DNA of 64,000 nt from Chryseobacterium echinoideorum (GCF_007474535.1 NZ_VKNW01000004.1:186001-250000), one strand, 5' to 3'. Numbered from the stretch's first letter, positions 43,426 through 51,865 are shown. Numbers and translations: made by a program. Notes: generated by a model from the sequence alone, not told the origin.

Positions 43426-43510
43426 TGAATTTTGTCTGATTATTTATTGAGATTCTCTTTGAATTTTGATTGAAAATTCCCCTGAATTTCAACTGAAATT
43501 TTGTCTGATT
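43426..43510. repeat. Repeats before the mobilization operon, possible oriT
   Basis: TGAATTTTGTCTGATT (43426-43441) recurs with one inserted A at 43494-43510. Between them are weaker copies (GAATTTTGATTGA, CTGAATTTCAACTGA). They lie upstream of the MobC-like gene, the usual place for oriT in this type of element. No nick consensus was recognised. Confidence 0.4.
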
Positions 43511-43628
43511 TTTTTTCCTAAATCAGCGTTCTGTTTTATAGTTTTCGACGATAGGAGAAAACCAAAATGTTCCAATTTTACGATGATCGGACACGCTTAT
43601 TGTAAACATTGGGTACTTTTTGCACTAA

Positions 43629-44600
43629 CTATCTGCCGATTTTGCGCGTAGTTATTTTACCGACCTCTTCACTTTCGACACCTGTATCTATTTTACGCAG
43701 GTCTGTTTCCTCTATACCTGTATCTATTTTGAGCATGCCACCTGTATCTCTTTTGCGCAAGTTCCCATTGATTAAAAACTCATTTAAGTCCTTGTGATTT
43801 TTGAATAAAATCCGTTCGTCAGAAACCTTGGAATTTTGTTTTTTGAGGATTTCGGTAACAGAATCTCCTGTCCTGTCATTGTCCAAAAAGAGTTCAATAT
43901 TTTGATAATATTCGAGTTGATTTTTGACCTTTGAAATCATCGTAACGGAATTCAATATGATGTAATCCGAAGGTTCTTTTTCGAGTGATTTTTCCAAAAT
44001 TTTGAATGAAAGATAATCTGCAAATCCTTCAAAAATTCTTAACATATTGGATTGATTATTTATCGAAGTGAGGTCTTTTTTACCAAGACAAAGTTTGATG
44101 TATGGATTTCTAATTTCATATCCATCCGAATCGTTTTTGAATCCCAAACCGAAATAATTCCTTCCGTTCAGTTCGTAATGGATTTCTTTGAGTTCGGATT
44201 TCAGGGAAGCAAGTTTTCTTGTTTTTAAATATTCAATCAAACTTGGATGTTCCACTTCTTTCATTTCCAAAATCTGATATCCTAATTTTGGTTTAAAATC
44301 TTCATTTTCGATTTTCTTCATTGTTGGAATTGAATAATCAAATCTCTTCAGATATTCCAACGCTTCGGAAACTGAACATTTTTTGATGCCTTGAACTAGG
44401 GAAACATTATCGTATTTCGCTCCTGTTCCAAAATCAAATGCGGTGTTCTTTTCAAAATTCACCGAAAGACTTGGCGTTTTTTCTTCACGGTCAAATGCAA
44501 GATAAAAAGCGGTTCTTCGGTTGTCTTTGCTCGGGAAAAGAGAAAAGCTCTCCAAGATTTCCCTGATACTGATATTTTCGTTGGCTTGTTTGCAATTCAT
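43629..44600 (-). CDS. Toprim-domain primase-like protein
   Basis: 323 residues. Begins NCKQANENISIREILESFSL, a CHC2-like primase start in which the full Cys3His zinc set is not evident; DFGTGAKYDNVSLVQGIKKC follows. A Toprim domain occupies the middle (FEGFADYLSFKIL near 190 and IELFLDNDRTGDSVTEIL near 240). The tail holds three repeats of RK-x-DTG. Such proteins prime replication or transfer DNA of mobile elements. The VapE-type helicase gene lies upstream across an iteron-like gap. Confidence 0.82.
   Translation of the reverse strand: MNCKQANENISIREILESFSLFPSKDNRRTAFYLAFDREEKTPSLSVNFEKNTAFDFGTGAKYDNVSLVQGIKKCSVSEALEYLKRFDYSIPTMKKIENEDFKPKLGYQILEMKEVEHPSLIEYLKTRKLASLKSELKEIHYELNGRNYFGLGFKNDSDGYEIRNPYIKLCLGKKDLTSINNQSNMLRIFEGFADYLSFKILEKSLEKEPSDYIILNSVTMISKVKNQLEYYQNIELFLDNDRTGDSVTEILKKQNSKVSDERILFKNHKDLNEFLINGNLRKRDTGGMLKIDTGIEETDLRKIDTGVESEEVGKITTRKIGR
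43681..43761. repeat. Three 20-bp repeats inside the primase 3' end
   Basis: CCTGTATCTATTTT at 43681 and 43717 and CCTGTATCTCTTTT at 43741, each followed by a GCA-type triplet. Spacings of 36 and 24 bases are multiples of 12, so the protein repeat (RK-x-DTG) stays in frame. Confidence 0.6.
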
Positions 44601-44646
44601 AATGTTGGGATTTTTGTGTTTTGTTTTATAAAGTTTTTTGGTGTTT

Positions 44647-44866
44647 TTACCTACCTTCTTACCTAAGCCTTTAGCAGAAAGTGTTGAGAGTGATTTGATT
44701 GACTTACCTTGACTTACCTTTCTACCTGTATTTTTTAATATTTTTTTATTTCTAAATTCTATTAAAAGGTAACTTTAGGTAAGTCTAAACATCTATTCTT
44801 ACCTCTTATAAAAGTGTTTATTCATAATGGTTTTAAAGAATTTTAGGTAAGCAGGTAATTAGGTAA
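44647..44866. repeat. Ten TTACCT/AGGTAA hexamers: iteron-like cluster
   Basis: Exact TTACCT at 44647, 44659, 44704, 44714 and 44799, and exact AGGTAA at 44767, 44777, 44845, 44853 and 44861, in 220 bases of otherwise AT-rich DNA. TACCT variants add to this. Pairs are spaced 8, 10 or 12 bases. The block fills the gap between the VapE helicase and primase genes, so it may be a replication origin or the operator for primase expression. Confidence 0.65.
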
Positions 44867-44886
44867 GTGGATTTTTAATTATTTTT

Positions 44887-46056
44887 TCATTCATTTTTTT
44901 CATCCTCAATTTTGCGTTTGATCAAGTAGCCATAAACCTGCTTTTTGGAATGCTTTATTCTTTCAAAATTTAAGGCGGTCAATGCTTTCCCGATTTTTAC
45001 ATTGTTCATCCGAACTCCTAAAGCATTGCTCATTGCAAGCATAATTTCGGTTGCGGTGAGGAAATCGTTTTTGTTTTCTGATTTTTCAAAATGGGAGATG
45101 AGGATTTCCTGTTCCAAACTGACCTGTTTGAATTTCTCGTTTCGTTTTTCATTCTCAATAAGGTCTTCTGCAGTGAGTTCAGGATTGTAATTTTTCCTTT
45201 CAAAAGCATTATAGTATGCTTGAGCCCATATTTGATTGATGTTGATTTCTTTGGAATAGCCAAAATCAATTTCCAATACCTCAAAAATGATCCATCGAAC
45301 GCTTCCTGTTTCATCAGTCAAGAAATCGGAACGATTGGTCGAACCACAGAATGACGAAGTTCTAAACATCAACGACGATTTTCTGTCATAAGGCAATCTT
45401 GCATTCACGGTATTCTTAGAAATAAACGCCTTCAAAATATTGACATCCGTTTTGGACATCACCGAAAGTTCATCGATATTGATGATGAAGTTTTTGCAAA
45501 GCGCAATGAGTCCGTCCTTGTCCACACCAATATCTTCGGTGTAGTATTTCTCCAAACTTGGCGGAATCAGGAATCTCAAAAAACTTGTCTTTCCACTGTT
45601 TTGCTTCGTATTGTAGAACACGAAACATTGTTTGTTGATGTAGCCTCTTTTCAATGCACAAAAGACAGATCTTGTCAACCATTTTTCAAAATGGATTTGG
45701 AAGGGTTCCGTGTCCGTAGTCTTGACAAAGCTTATCAATCGTTGGATGTGGTTTTCACCGTCCCATTTTTCAAGGTTCTGAAAATAGTTCTCGAATGGAT
45801 TGAAAATCGAAATCAAATGGCTTCGCATCAATATTTCAAGTTTGTTGAAAGCGATATTGATTCCTGCCTGAGTGAGTTCGATGTACAGAGAGTTTAAATT
45901 CAATTCCGTCCAATCGCCATTCTCTGTTTTTATCTCGAATTCATGAGCAATTTCGTTGAAGCGGAGTTGGTATTTCTTTGCAAGGTATTTTCTGATACGA
46001 TCGAATATCGTATTGGTAGCTGTATCCACTTGATACAACTTTTTTTCGGTCTCCAT
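44887..46056 (-). CDS. VapE/VirE-domain helicase-like ATPase
   Basis: 389 residues. The virulence-associated-E P-loop core shows FNPFENYFQNLEKWDGENHI, then FYNTKQNSGKTSFLRFLIPP (Walker A, near 150), IINIDELSVMSKTDVNILKA (Walker B-like) and FRTSSFCGSTNRSDFLTDET (sensor, near 235-255). These superfamily-3-like helicases serve replication of integrated elements and satellite phages. C-terminal wHTH-like part: FLTATEIMLAMSNALGVRMN. Followed by the iteron block and the primase. Confidence 0.88.
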   Translation of the reverse strand: METEKKLYQVDTATNTIFDRIRKYLAKKYQLRFNEIAHEFEIKTENGDWTELNLNSLYIELTQAGINIAFNKLEILMRSHLISIFNPFENYFQNLEKWDGENHIQRLISFVKTTDTEPFQIHFEKWLTRSVFCALKRGYINKQCFVFYNTKQNSGKTSFLRFLIPPSLEKYYTEDIGVDKDGLIALCKNFIINIDELSVMSKTDVNILKAFISKNTVNARLPYDRKSSLMFRTSSFCGSTNRSDFLTDETGSVRWIIFEVLEIDFGYSKEININQIWAQAYYNAFERKNYNPELTAEDLIENEKRNEKFKQVSLEQEILISHFEKSENKNDFLTATEIMLAMSNALGVRMNNVKIGKALTALNFERIKHSKKQVYGYLIKRKIEDEKNE

Positions 46057-46132
46057 AAAGTTTAGGATATACCAAAACCGAGCAAATATTTTAGTATATT
46101 TGCATCAGTTTCAAGGTGAAACAAAAATTGAG

Positions 46133-46154
46133 AGCATAACTGGCGGGTTATGCT
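46133..46154. terminator. Hairpin at the 3' end of the excisionase-like gene
   Basis: AGCATAAC, 6-base loop, GTTATGCT. It overlaps the last codons of the minus-strand gene ending at 46148; on the minus strand CTCAATTTTTG follows. On the plus strand the tail is TTTTTCTTTTTG, so it could also stop antisense transcripts. Confidence 0.55.
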
Positions 46155-46435
46155 TTTTTCTTTTTGAAAGCAAATTCTATTGCTTCAGCTTGGATTTCAT
46201 CAGTGGATTTTTCGCTATTAGACAATAACCATTCGTCTATCCTTTGGCGTTCAAAAAATAGAACTTTACCGTTCGGTTTTGAAAATGGGATAAGATTGCC
46301 GTGTACGAGTTTATAGATATACGATTTTTTGAATCCAGTATAATCTGACAATTCCTCGACATTAAGAATTGGTTTTAAACCGAAAATGTGCTTTTCTATC
46401 CGACTGAGTTTTTGTAAAATAATTTCGTTTTCCAT
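46148..46435 (-). CDS. Excisionase-like MerR/HTH_17 DNA-binding protein
   Basis: 95 residues. The helix-turn-helix lies at about 22-75: LNVEELSDYTGFKKSYIYKL and LIPFSKPNGKVLFFERQRID, the standard HTH_17/Xis pattern with the wing ending in EWL. In such elements this gene lies between integrase and VapE genes and controls excision or replication. A basic tail follows. Confidence 0.87.
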   Translation of the reverse strand: MENEIILQKLSRIEKHIFGLKPILNVEELSDYTGFKKSYIYKLVHGNLIPFSKPNGKVLFFERQRIDEWLLSNSEKSTDEIQAEAIEFAFKKKKA

Positions 46436-46670
46436 TGCTTACATTTTGTTTAATTTTATGAAGCAAAGGTCTATATAGAAAACTATAATTACAATACAAT
46501 CAATGGGTTGTGGGCTAAAAAAGATTAAATTAGATGAGTTTGGAATGTGAAAAGTCTAAATAAGAATAATTTAGATTAGTTTAGATGATGAAGACCAAAA
46601 TAGTACAAAACGAAGCAAATGGATTCAGATAAATTCAATATTTTGATTGAAATGACAGAAAAAAACTACA

Positions 46671-47810
46671 CTATATTTCAAGTTTCAATTTTGGAATGAG
46701 TTCCGCAGCTTCTTTATTTTTCTTATCTACAATCTTAGCATAAATTGCAGTAGTCCTGATTTCTCTATGTCCTAACCGTTTTGAAACGGTGTAAATATCC
46801 GCTCCATTTTCAAGCAATAGAACCGCATTGGTATGACGAGCACTGTGAAAAGTGATATGTTTGGTTAAACCTGCACGAACGCTCCATCTTACAATTTCGT
46901 GGTTAAATACTGCTCCATACTTCAATCCAATAAAAACTCTTTCTTTTGGTTCTCCACGTTTACCGAGTAATTCTCTTGCTTGTTCTGAAATATATAAATA
47001 CTCAACACCGTCCGTTTTTTCCTGTCTAAAATTAACTTTAAAACCGTCTTCTTCATCTCTCACTTCAGACCAAGTTAATGTATTGATATCACTCCATCGT
47101 AATCCACTTAAGCATGAAAATAAAAATGCCCTTTTTAACACATCATATTTGCAATATGCTTTTGCAAGGCTTTCTACTTCATTAAAAGTTAAGTATTCTC
47201 GCTGACTTTCTGCTTGATCAAACGATTTTACTTTGCTTCCGTAATTAATGGAAATATACCCTTCATCAAAAGCACTTCTGAGAGCTGCTTTTACTTTATT
47301 AAAATAGGAATATTTTGAATTTTGTGAGAGATCCAAATTGCTTTTAGTTTTCGCTTCATTTTCAAAATAGTTTTTGACACGCTTTACAAAATCTTCATCT
47401 ATATCGTCAAAAGTTAGATTAGGAGAAATAAACTTTTTTAGATGTTGAAAAGCAGAAAACCAGTTTCCATAATTATTGGAACTGTCTGCTTTCATTTTCT
47501 CTTCAGTCATTTCACCAAAGTAATTTAAAAATGTTCTTTTAGATTTAGATTTATTCTTAATATCAAATCTACCTTGCACATATTCCGATTGTCTAATTGC
47601 TAGAATGCTTTCTGCCAATGCGAGGGTTTCTTTGTTATGCCTTTTTTCTTCTGCAGTTTTGGGGCTCTTGTAAATATAAATCTTAAGATTTTCGAAATCC
47701 CTTATATGTCTTCTTTTTCCGTCCGCAGAAGTTTCTGAACCTTTATAGTATTCCACAAACAAACTAACTTTACCACCTTGTATATTTCTTTTATATAGTG
47801 AGATTTTCAT
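46671..47810 (-). CDS. Tyrosine-type site-specific integrase
   Basis: 379 residues from the ATG at 47810. The frame is open to 47864, but that stretch is the repeat-rich leader and KISLYKRNIQGGKVSLFVEY is the usual beginning. An Arm-type DNA-binding domain (about 1-85) and a SAM-like core-binding domain (about 90-190) are followed by the catalytic domain with SGLRWSDI (Arg238), HSARH (His322, Arg325), LGHREI (His348) and nucleophile Tyr357 in AIYAKI. All catalytic residues are present. It is next to mnmE, the likely attachment locus. Confidence 0.95.
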   Translation of the reverse strand: MKISLYKRNIQGGKVSLFVEYYKGSETSADGKRRHIRDFENLKIYIYKSPKTAEEKRHNKETLALAESILAIRQSEYVQGRFDIKNKSKSKRTFLNYFGEMTEEKMKADSSNNYGNWFSAFQHLKKFISPNLTFDDIDEDFVKRVKNYFENEAKTKSNLDLSQNSKYSYFNKVKAALRSAFDEGYISINYGSKVKSFDQAESQREYLTFNEVESLAKAYCKYDVLKRAFLFSCLSGLRWSDINTLTWSEVRDEEDGFKVNFRQEKTDGVEYLYISEQARELLGKRGEPKERVFIGLKYGAVFNHEIVRWSVRAGLTKHITFHSARHTNAVLLLENGADIYTVSKRLGHREIRTTAIYAKIVDKKNKEAAELIPKLKLEI

Positions 47811-47813
47811 AAT

Positions 47814-47869
47814 GTAGTACGAATGTACTACGTTTTGATATGATGTAGTACTACGCTGGTACAAATATA
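47814..47869 (-). promoter_or_regulatory. Integrase promoter and GTAGTAC repeats
   Basis: Minus-strand TATATTTG (47869-47862) is an exact -7 box. Between it and the integrase ATG lie GTAGTAC/GTACTAC words at 47814, 47825, 47845 and 47848; the first two form the inverted repeat GTAGTAC-GAAT-GTACTAC. They would lie in the mRNA leader, so they may be operator sites or integrase arm sites. Similar words occur at the other end of the element. Confidence 0.6.
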
Positions 47870-47959
47870 GAAAAAAAAGGTTAACATCAGAAAAAATAAA
47901 TTATTTAATTATCTGATAATCAAACATAAGATTACAAAAGAAATCAAAAGAAACGTAAA

Positions 47960-49348
47960 TTATTTGCCGATACAAAACTTAGAAAAAATATTTCCCAAAA
48001 CCTCATCATTCGTAAACTCTCCTGAAATTTCGCCGAGGTATTCCAAAGCGTAGCGAAGTTCGTATGCTAATAATTCTGTAGAGATGTTTCCGGAGATGGC
48101 ATCTTCCACTTTTTTTACGGATTCCAGAGATTTTTGCAGGGCTTCATAATGACGTTGATTAGTGATGATCGTATTTTCCTGAGTTTCCAGATTCTGAATA
48201 TAATCTGAAAGTTCTGATTTCAAAGCCTCAATTCCGGTTTGTTTTTTGGCTGAAATACCTATGATCTGGGTCGTATAATCAGGGAAAAGAGCAGAACTTA
48301 GCTCTCTGTCAAATTCATTCTCAAAATAACCATTCTGAAGATCAATTTTATTATGAAGAAGAATGATTTTCAGATCCTTACGATAAAATTCCTTTATAAA
48401 ATTAATCACTTCCTGAGGTGTGGAATCTGTCTCATCATACAGATACAGAAGGATTTTTGCAGTCTCTATTTTTTCTTTGGCTTTTTTCACGCCGATTTCT
48501 TCAATCAGATCAGTCGTTTCACGAATTCCTGCCGTATCTATAAAACGAAAAGCTGTGCCTTTGATGTGCAAAACTTCCTCAATAGTATCCCTTGTTGTTC
48601 CTGCAATATCAGAAACGATGGCACGTTCTTCTTTCAGTAAAGCATTCAGAAGCGTAGATTTTCCGGCATTCGGTTTACCGATGATGGCTACATCTACTCC
48701 ATTCTTAATGGCATTTCCGTATTGGAAACTGTCGATTAATGAACGTAATTTTTCTTCGGTTTTTTTCAGCAGTGTTTTCAGGGCAGTACGGTCTGCAAAT
48801 TCAACATCTTCTTCCGCAAAATCAAGTTCTAACTCTATAAGAGAAGTAAAATTGAGCAAATCTCCACGCAAAACAGATATTTCATTGGTAATTCCACCCT
48901 TTAACTGATTTAAGGCAACTTTTCGGGAAGCTTCATTTTCAGAAGCAATCAAATCAGCAATGGATTCTGCCTGAGAAAGGTCGATTCTGCCGTTCATAAA
49001 GGCCCGCATGGTAAATTCGCCTGCTTTTGCCATTCTTGCTCCATTTTTGATCAGAACTTCAAGAATTTTTTTGGCAATGTGAGGGGAACCATGAAAGGAA
49101 ATTTCTACAGAATCTTCTGCGGTAAAAGTTTTTGGCGCTCGGAAAACCGATATCATAATCTCATCAATCATCTCTTCCCCATCTATAATGAAACCATAAT
49201 GGACAGTGTGGGAATCAGATTTCTCAAGATTTTTTCCCTGAAAAACTTTATTGGCAATTTCAAAAGCCTGGTTTCCCGAAACTCTTATAATTCCGATTGC
49301 TCCTATTCCGTTGGCTGTTGCCAATGCGCAGATGGTATCCTGATTCAT
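47960..49348 (-). CDS. mnmE: tRNA-modifying GTPase MnmE
   Basis: 462 residues. With MnmG it makes the 5-carboxymethylaminomethyl group on wobble uridine of several tRNAs. The N-terminal tetrahydrofolate domain (1-118) begins NQDTICALATANGIGAIGII. The helical domain holds the inserted G domain with [12 protein letters not shown] (near 225), DIAGTTRDTIEE and DTAGIRE. The C-terminal motif is FCIGK. All parts are intact despite the adjacent integrase. On the minus strand TAATTTTG, an exact -7 box (49360-49353), ends 4 bases before the ATG, suggesting a leaderless or near-leaderless mRNA. Confidence 0.97.
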   Translation of the reverse strand: MNQDTICALATANGIGAIGIIRVSGNQAFEIANKVFQGKNLEKSDSHTVHYGFIIDGEEMIDEIMISVFRAPKTFTAEDSVEISFHGSPHIAKKILEVLIKNGARMAKAGEFTMRAFMNGRIDLSQAESIADLIASENEASRKVALNQLKGGITNEISVLRGDLLNFTSLIELELDFAEEDVEFADRTALKTLLKKTEEKLRSLIDSFQYGNAIKNGVDVAIIGKPNAGKSTLLNALLKEERAIVSDIAGTTRDTIEEVLHIKGTAFRFIDTAGIRETTDLIEEIGVKKAKEKIETAKILLYLYDETDSTPQEVINFIKEFYRKDLKIILLHNKIDLQNGYFENEFDRELSSALFPDYTTQIIGISAKKQTGIEALKSELSDYIQNLETQENTIITNQRHYEALQKSLESVKKVEDAISGNISTELLAYELRYALEYLGEISGEFTNDEVLGNIFSKFCIGK

Positions 49349-49445
49349 GCTACAAAATTAAGGAAATTTCAGCTGTAAAATGTTTAATATTAAAAGTTAG
49401 AAGTACTAAAGGTAAACTCAGCTACTTTAATGCGTTCATTTTTTA

Positions 49446-49546
49446 AGGAAGCCGGGAACCTGCTTTCACTACTCGCTTTTTTGCACCCTTTCTTTATCCT
49501 TTCTGCAAAAAGAGCTCAGACATGCCGTTCAATCAGGGCTAAACTT
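49446..49546 (-). repeat. Structured intergenic repeat, second copy
   Basis: On the minus strand AGCCCTGATTGAACGGCATG, then GAGCTCTTTTTGCAGAAAGG, GGGTGCAAAAAAGCGAG and AGCAGGTTCCCGGCTTCC. It shares its skeleton with 12263-12342. Dispersed chromosomal repeat of unknown role. Confidence 0.55.
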
Positions 49547-49562
49547 CATCCCCAAAAACAAA

Positions 49563-49588
49563 ACAATCACCTTCGAAAAGATGATTGT
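49563..49588 (-). terminator. Hairpin near the aminopeptidase gene
   Basis: ACAATCACCTT-CGAA-AAGATGATTGT, an 11-bp stem with one mismatch; the minus strand continues TTTTGTTTTTG. It is about 155 bases past the aminopeptidase stop, a little far for its own terminator. Confidence 0.55.
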
Positions 49589-49742
49589 AAAAATTAATTA
49601 TACTTTTATTGGGCTTAATTCTGCAAAAATAAATTCTTTAATTTAATAAAATATCAGGGTTTTTGCTGAAAAAAAGCAAGCTATTTCCATTAAAAGCACT
49701 TTCACAAGCTCAATGTCATATTATAATGTCTACTTACCTCAA

Positions 49743-51512
49743 TTAAATCGGACTGACTAATTCCAAAAACCATTCTTTCACTTCACCTTCCAGATGCGGA
49801 GCAAGTTTTTCTTCGCAGGTTTTATGATAAGCATTCAGCCAGTTGATCTCTTCTTCAGAAAGAATTTCTTTCACAATAGTATCTTTAAAGAACGGGCAAA
49901 TCGTTAAAGTTTCAAACTCATAAAAAATTCCGTTACTTGTTGTTTCAGCTTCTTTTACCGCAATCAGATTTTCATGACGGATTCCGTATTCGCCTTCTAC
50001 ATAATATCCCGGCTCGTTAGAACAAACCATTCCTGTTAAAAGTTCCTGAGGATTCATATCTTTTCTGATGTTCTGCGGACCTTCGTGTACATTCATGAAA
50101 CTTCCAACACCGTGTCCGGTACCGTGATTGTAATCTTTTCCGTTCATCCACAAAGGAAGTCTTGCAATGGCATCAAGCTGCACCCCTTTTGTTCCTTTTG
50201 GGAATTTCACCATTGATAAACGAATCATTCCCTGTAAAACCAATGTAGAATTGATTTTAAACTCTTCCGAAACAGTTCCTAAAGCCAAAGTTCTTGTTAT
50301 ATCCGTCGTTCCTTCCAGATATTGACCTCCTGAATCTACCAAAATACTGGCTTCGTTGGTTACCTCATTGCTTCCTTCCGGTTTTGCAGAATAGTGAATC
50401 ACAGCACCGTTATTTTTATATCCAATAATGCTGCTAAAACTTTCGCCTACAAAATTCTGTCCTGCAGCACGGAATTCCCGCAGCTTTTCGCCAATAGAAT
50501 ATTCATTCATCGCTTCTTTTCCGGCATTGTGAGTCAGCCAGTACAGAAATTTCACCATCGCCACTCCGTCTCTCACCATTACTTTTCTGAAACCTTCCAG
50601 TTCAGTTTCATTTTTTTGAGCCTTCATAAGATTTCCCGGAGGAGCAGCTTTTATAAATTCATTATCAATTTTCAGCGATTCAAAAATCGACTGATTGCTG
50701 TTGGGTGAAACTAAAACCTTCTCGTTTTTGATTGTCTTTAAATGCTTATAAAATTCTTCGTAAGGCATCATTTTCACAAAAGATTCATCTAGTTGCTTTC
50801 TGGCTTCCACTTCCATTTTTTCAAGCCCTGTAAACAAGATAGCGTCATTTTTAGTAATGATAATATAACCAAGGAATACAGGATTGCTTTCTACATCGCT
50901 TCCTCTCAAGTTTAAAGTCCACGCTACATCATCAAGACTGGAAATGATATGAACTGTAGCTTCCATTTCTTCCATTTTCTGGCGGATGGCAGAAATTTTA
51001 TCGGTTACAGATTTGCCTGCTCTTTCTACAGGGTGTGTAAAAACAGGATTCTGCGAAGGAGTTCCGCGGTCTTTCCAGACTTCCTTTAATAACGGAAGAT
51101 CTATTAGCTGAATATTTTTTTCGTTAAATCTGTAATGAAGCATTTCCCAATTAGCATGAGAAGTAGCCAAAGCATTTACCGCCACTTTTCCGTTAGCAGG
51201 AATTTCAGAAATAATCCAGTCAATATAATGAGGTGTTCCTTCCATACCATCTTTAAAAAGATCAATTCCCGAACCTGCCAATTCTACAGGAGCTTGTGTA
51301 AAGTATCTTCCATCCGTCCACAAACCTGCTCTATCTTTTGTAATTACCACAAAACCAGCCGAGCCCATAAAACCTGAAAGCCATGCTCTTTCCTGCCATT
51401 CCTGAGGTAAATATTCACTCATGTGAGGATCTGCCGAATAAACAATAAATGCATCTACATTATTTTTCTGCATTTCTTCACGAAGCGCAGCTACTTTATC
51501 TTTTGAAGTCAT
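49743..51512 (-). CDS. Xaa-Pro aminopeptidase (M24B, aminopeptidase P)
   Basis: 589 residues, the long three-domain type. A creatinase-N domain (about 1-130, with FIVYSADPHMSEYLPQEWQE), a second such domain (about 160-300), the M24 pita-bread catalytic domain (about 310-525) and a C-terminal extension. Metal and catalytic residues are visible in ILVDSGGQYLEGTTDITRTL (Asp pair), GHGVGSFMNVHEGPQ (His), CSNEPGYYVEGEYGIRHENL (Glu). It removes N-terminal residues before proline. Monocistronic. Confidence 0.94.
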   Translation of the reverse strand: MTSKDKVAALREEMQKNNVDAFIVYSADPHMSEYLPQEWQERAWLSGFMGSAGFVVITKDRAGLWTDGRYFTQAPVELAGSGIDLFKDGMEGTPHYIDWIISEIPANGKVAVNALATSHANWEMLHYRFNEKNIQLIDLPLLKEVWKDRGTPSQNPVFTHPVERAGKSVTDKISAIRQKMEEMEATVHIISSLDDVAWTLNLRGSDVESNPVFLGYIIITKNDAILFTGLEKMEVEARKQLDESFVKMMPYEEFYKHLKTIKNEKVLVSPNSNQSIFESLKIDNEFIKAAPPGNLMKAQKNETELEGFRKVMVRDGVAMVKFLYWLTHNAGKEAMNEYSIGEKLREFRAAGQNFVGESFSSIIGYKNNGAVIHYSAKPEGSNEVTNEASILVDSGGQYLEGTTDITRTLALGTVSEEFKINSTLVLQGMIRLSMVKFPKGTKGVQLDAIARLPLWMNGKDYNHGTGHGVGSFMNVHEGPQNIRKDMNPQELLTGMVCSNEPGYYVEGEYGIRHENLIAVKEAETTSNGIFYEFETLTICPFFKDTIVKEILSEEEINWLNAYHKTCEEKLAPHLEGEVKEWFLELVSPI

Positions 51513-51865
51513 TTTAATTTATTTATTATTTAAGAACGGAAAGTTACGGATTTTTAAGATTTGCGGATAAACGGAAAGGTTAAAATATATACAAAGTTTA
51601 TGTGTTGCTGATAACGGAAGCGGCCTTTGATTAAAACATCATATTAAGTTTTTCTTTTTTTTGGTACATTTCTTTTTAAGAAAACGCATCATCGTTCAGA
51701 GATGAGATTACTTCCAGCATCTGTCTTTCTATTTCTTTTAAAGTATAGATAAAATTAAAAAAATTTGGAAAGGTTATTGCTACTACACCTCTATATTTCG
51801 CTGTGATATAAAACTTACAGAGATCACATGACTGACTAAACCATAAAAAAATAACAATACAATAT

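Larger units (their letters stand above)
23300..47900. mobile_element. Integrative mobilizable element next to mnmE
   Basis: Bounded on the right by a tyrosine integrase whose gene lies 96 bases from the mnmE 3' end, and on the left by a repeat-rich gap with the same GTAGTAC words as the integrase leader. It contains integrase, excisionase-like HTH, VapE helicase, toprim primase, MobC and relaxase genes with repeat blocks between them, plus restriction/defence and miscellaneous cargo. No type IV secretion genes are present, so it would need a helper for transfer. MnmE keeps its essential C-terminal CIGK. Exact ends were not resolved; both borders are estimates to within about 300 bases. Confidence 0.7.
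49349..49742. other. Gap between mnmE and the aminopeptidase gene
   Basis: 394 bases. It holds the mnmE promoter (49353-49360), a structured intergenic repeat (49446-49546) and a terminator (49563-49588). The remaining 150 bases are AT-rich with no gene seen. Confidence 0.6.

Noticed and set aside
44647..44866. CRISPR array
   Set aside because: The repeats are only 6 bases, occur in both orientations and have irregular short spacing; no cas genes are near.
48420..48908. Open frame of 162 codons on the plus strand inside mnmE
   Set aside because: It is antisense to a complete, well-conserved mnmE and has low-complexity Ser/Phe-rich content typical of a shadow frame.
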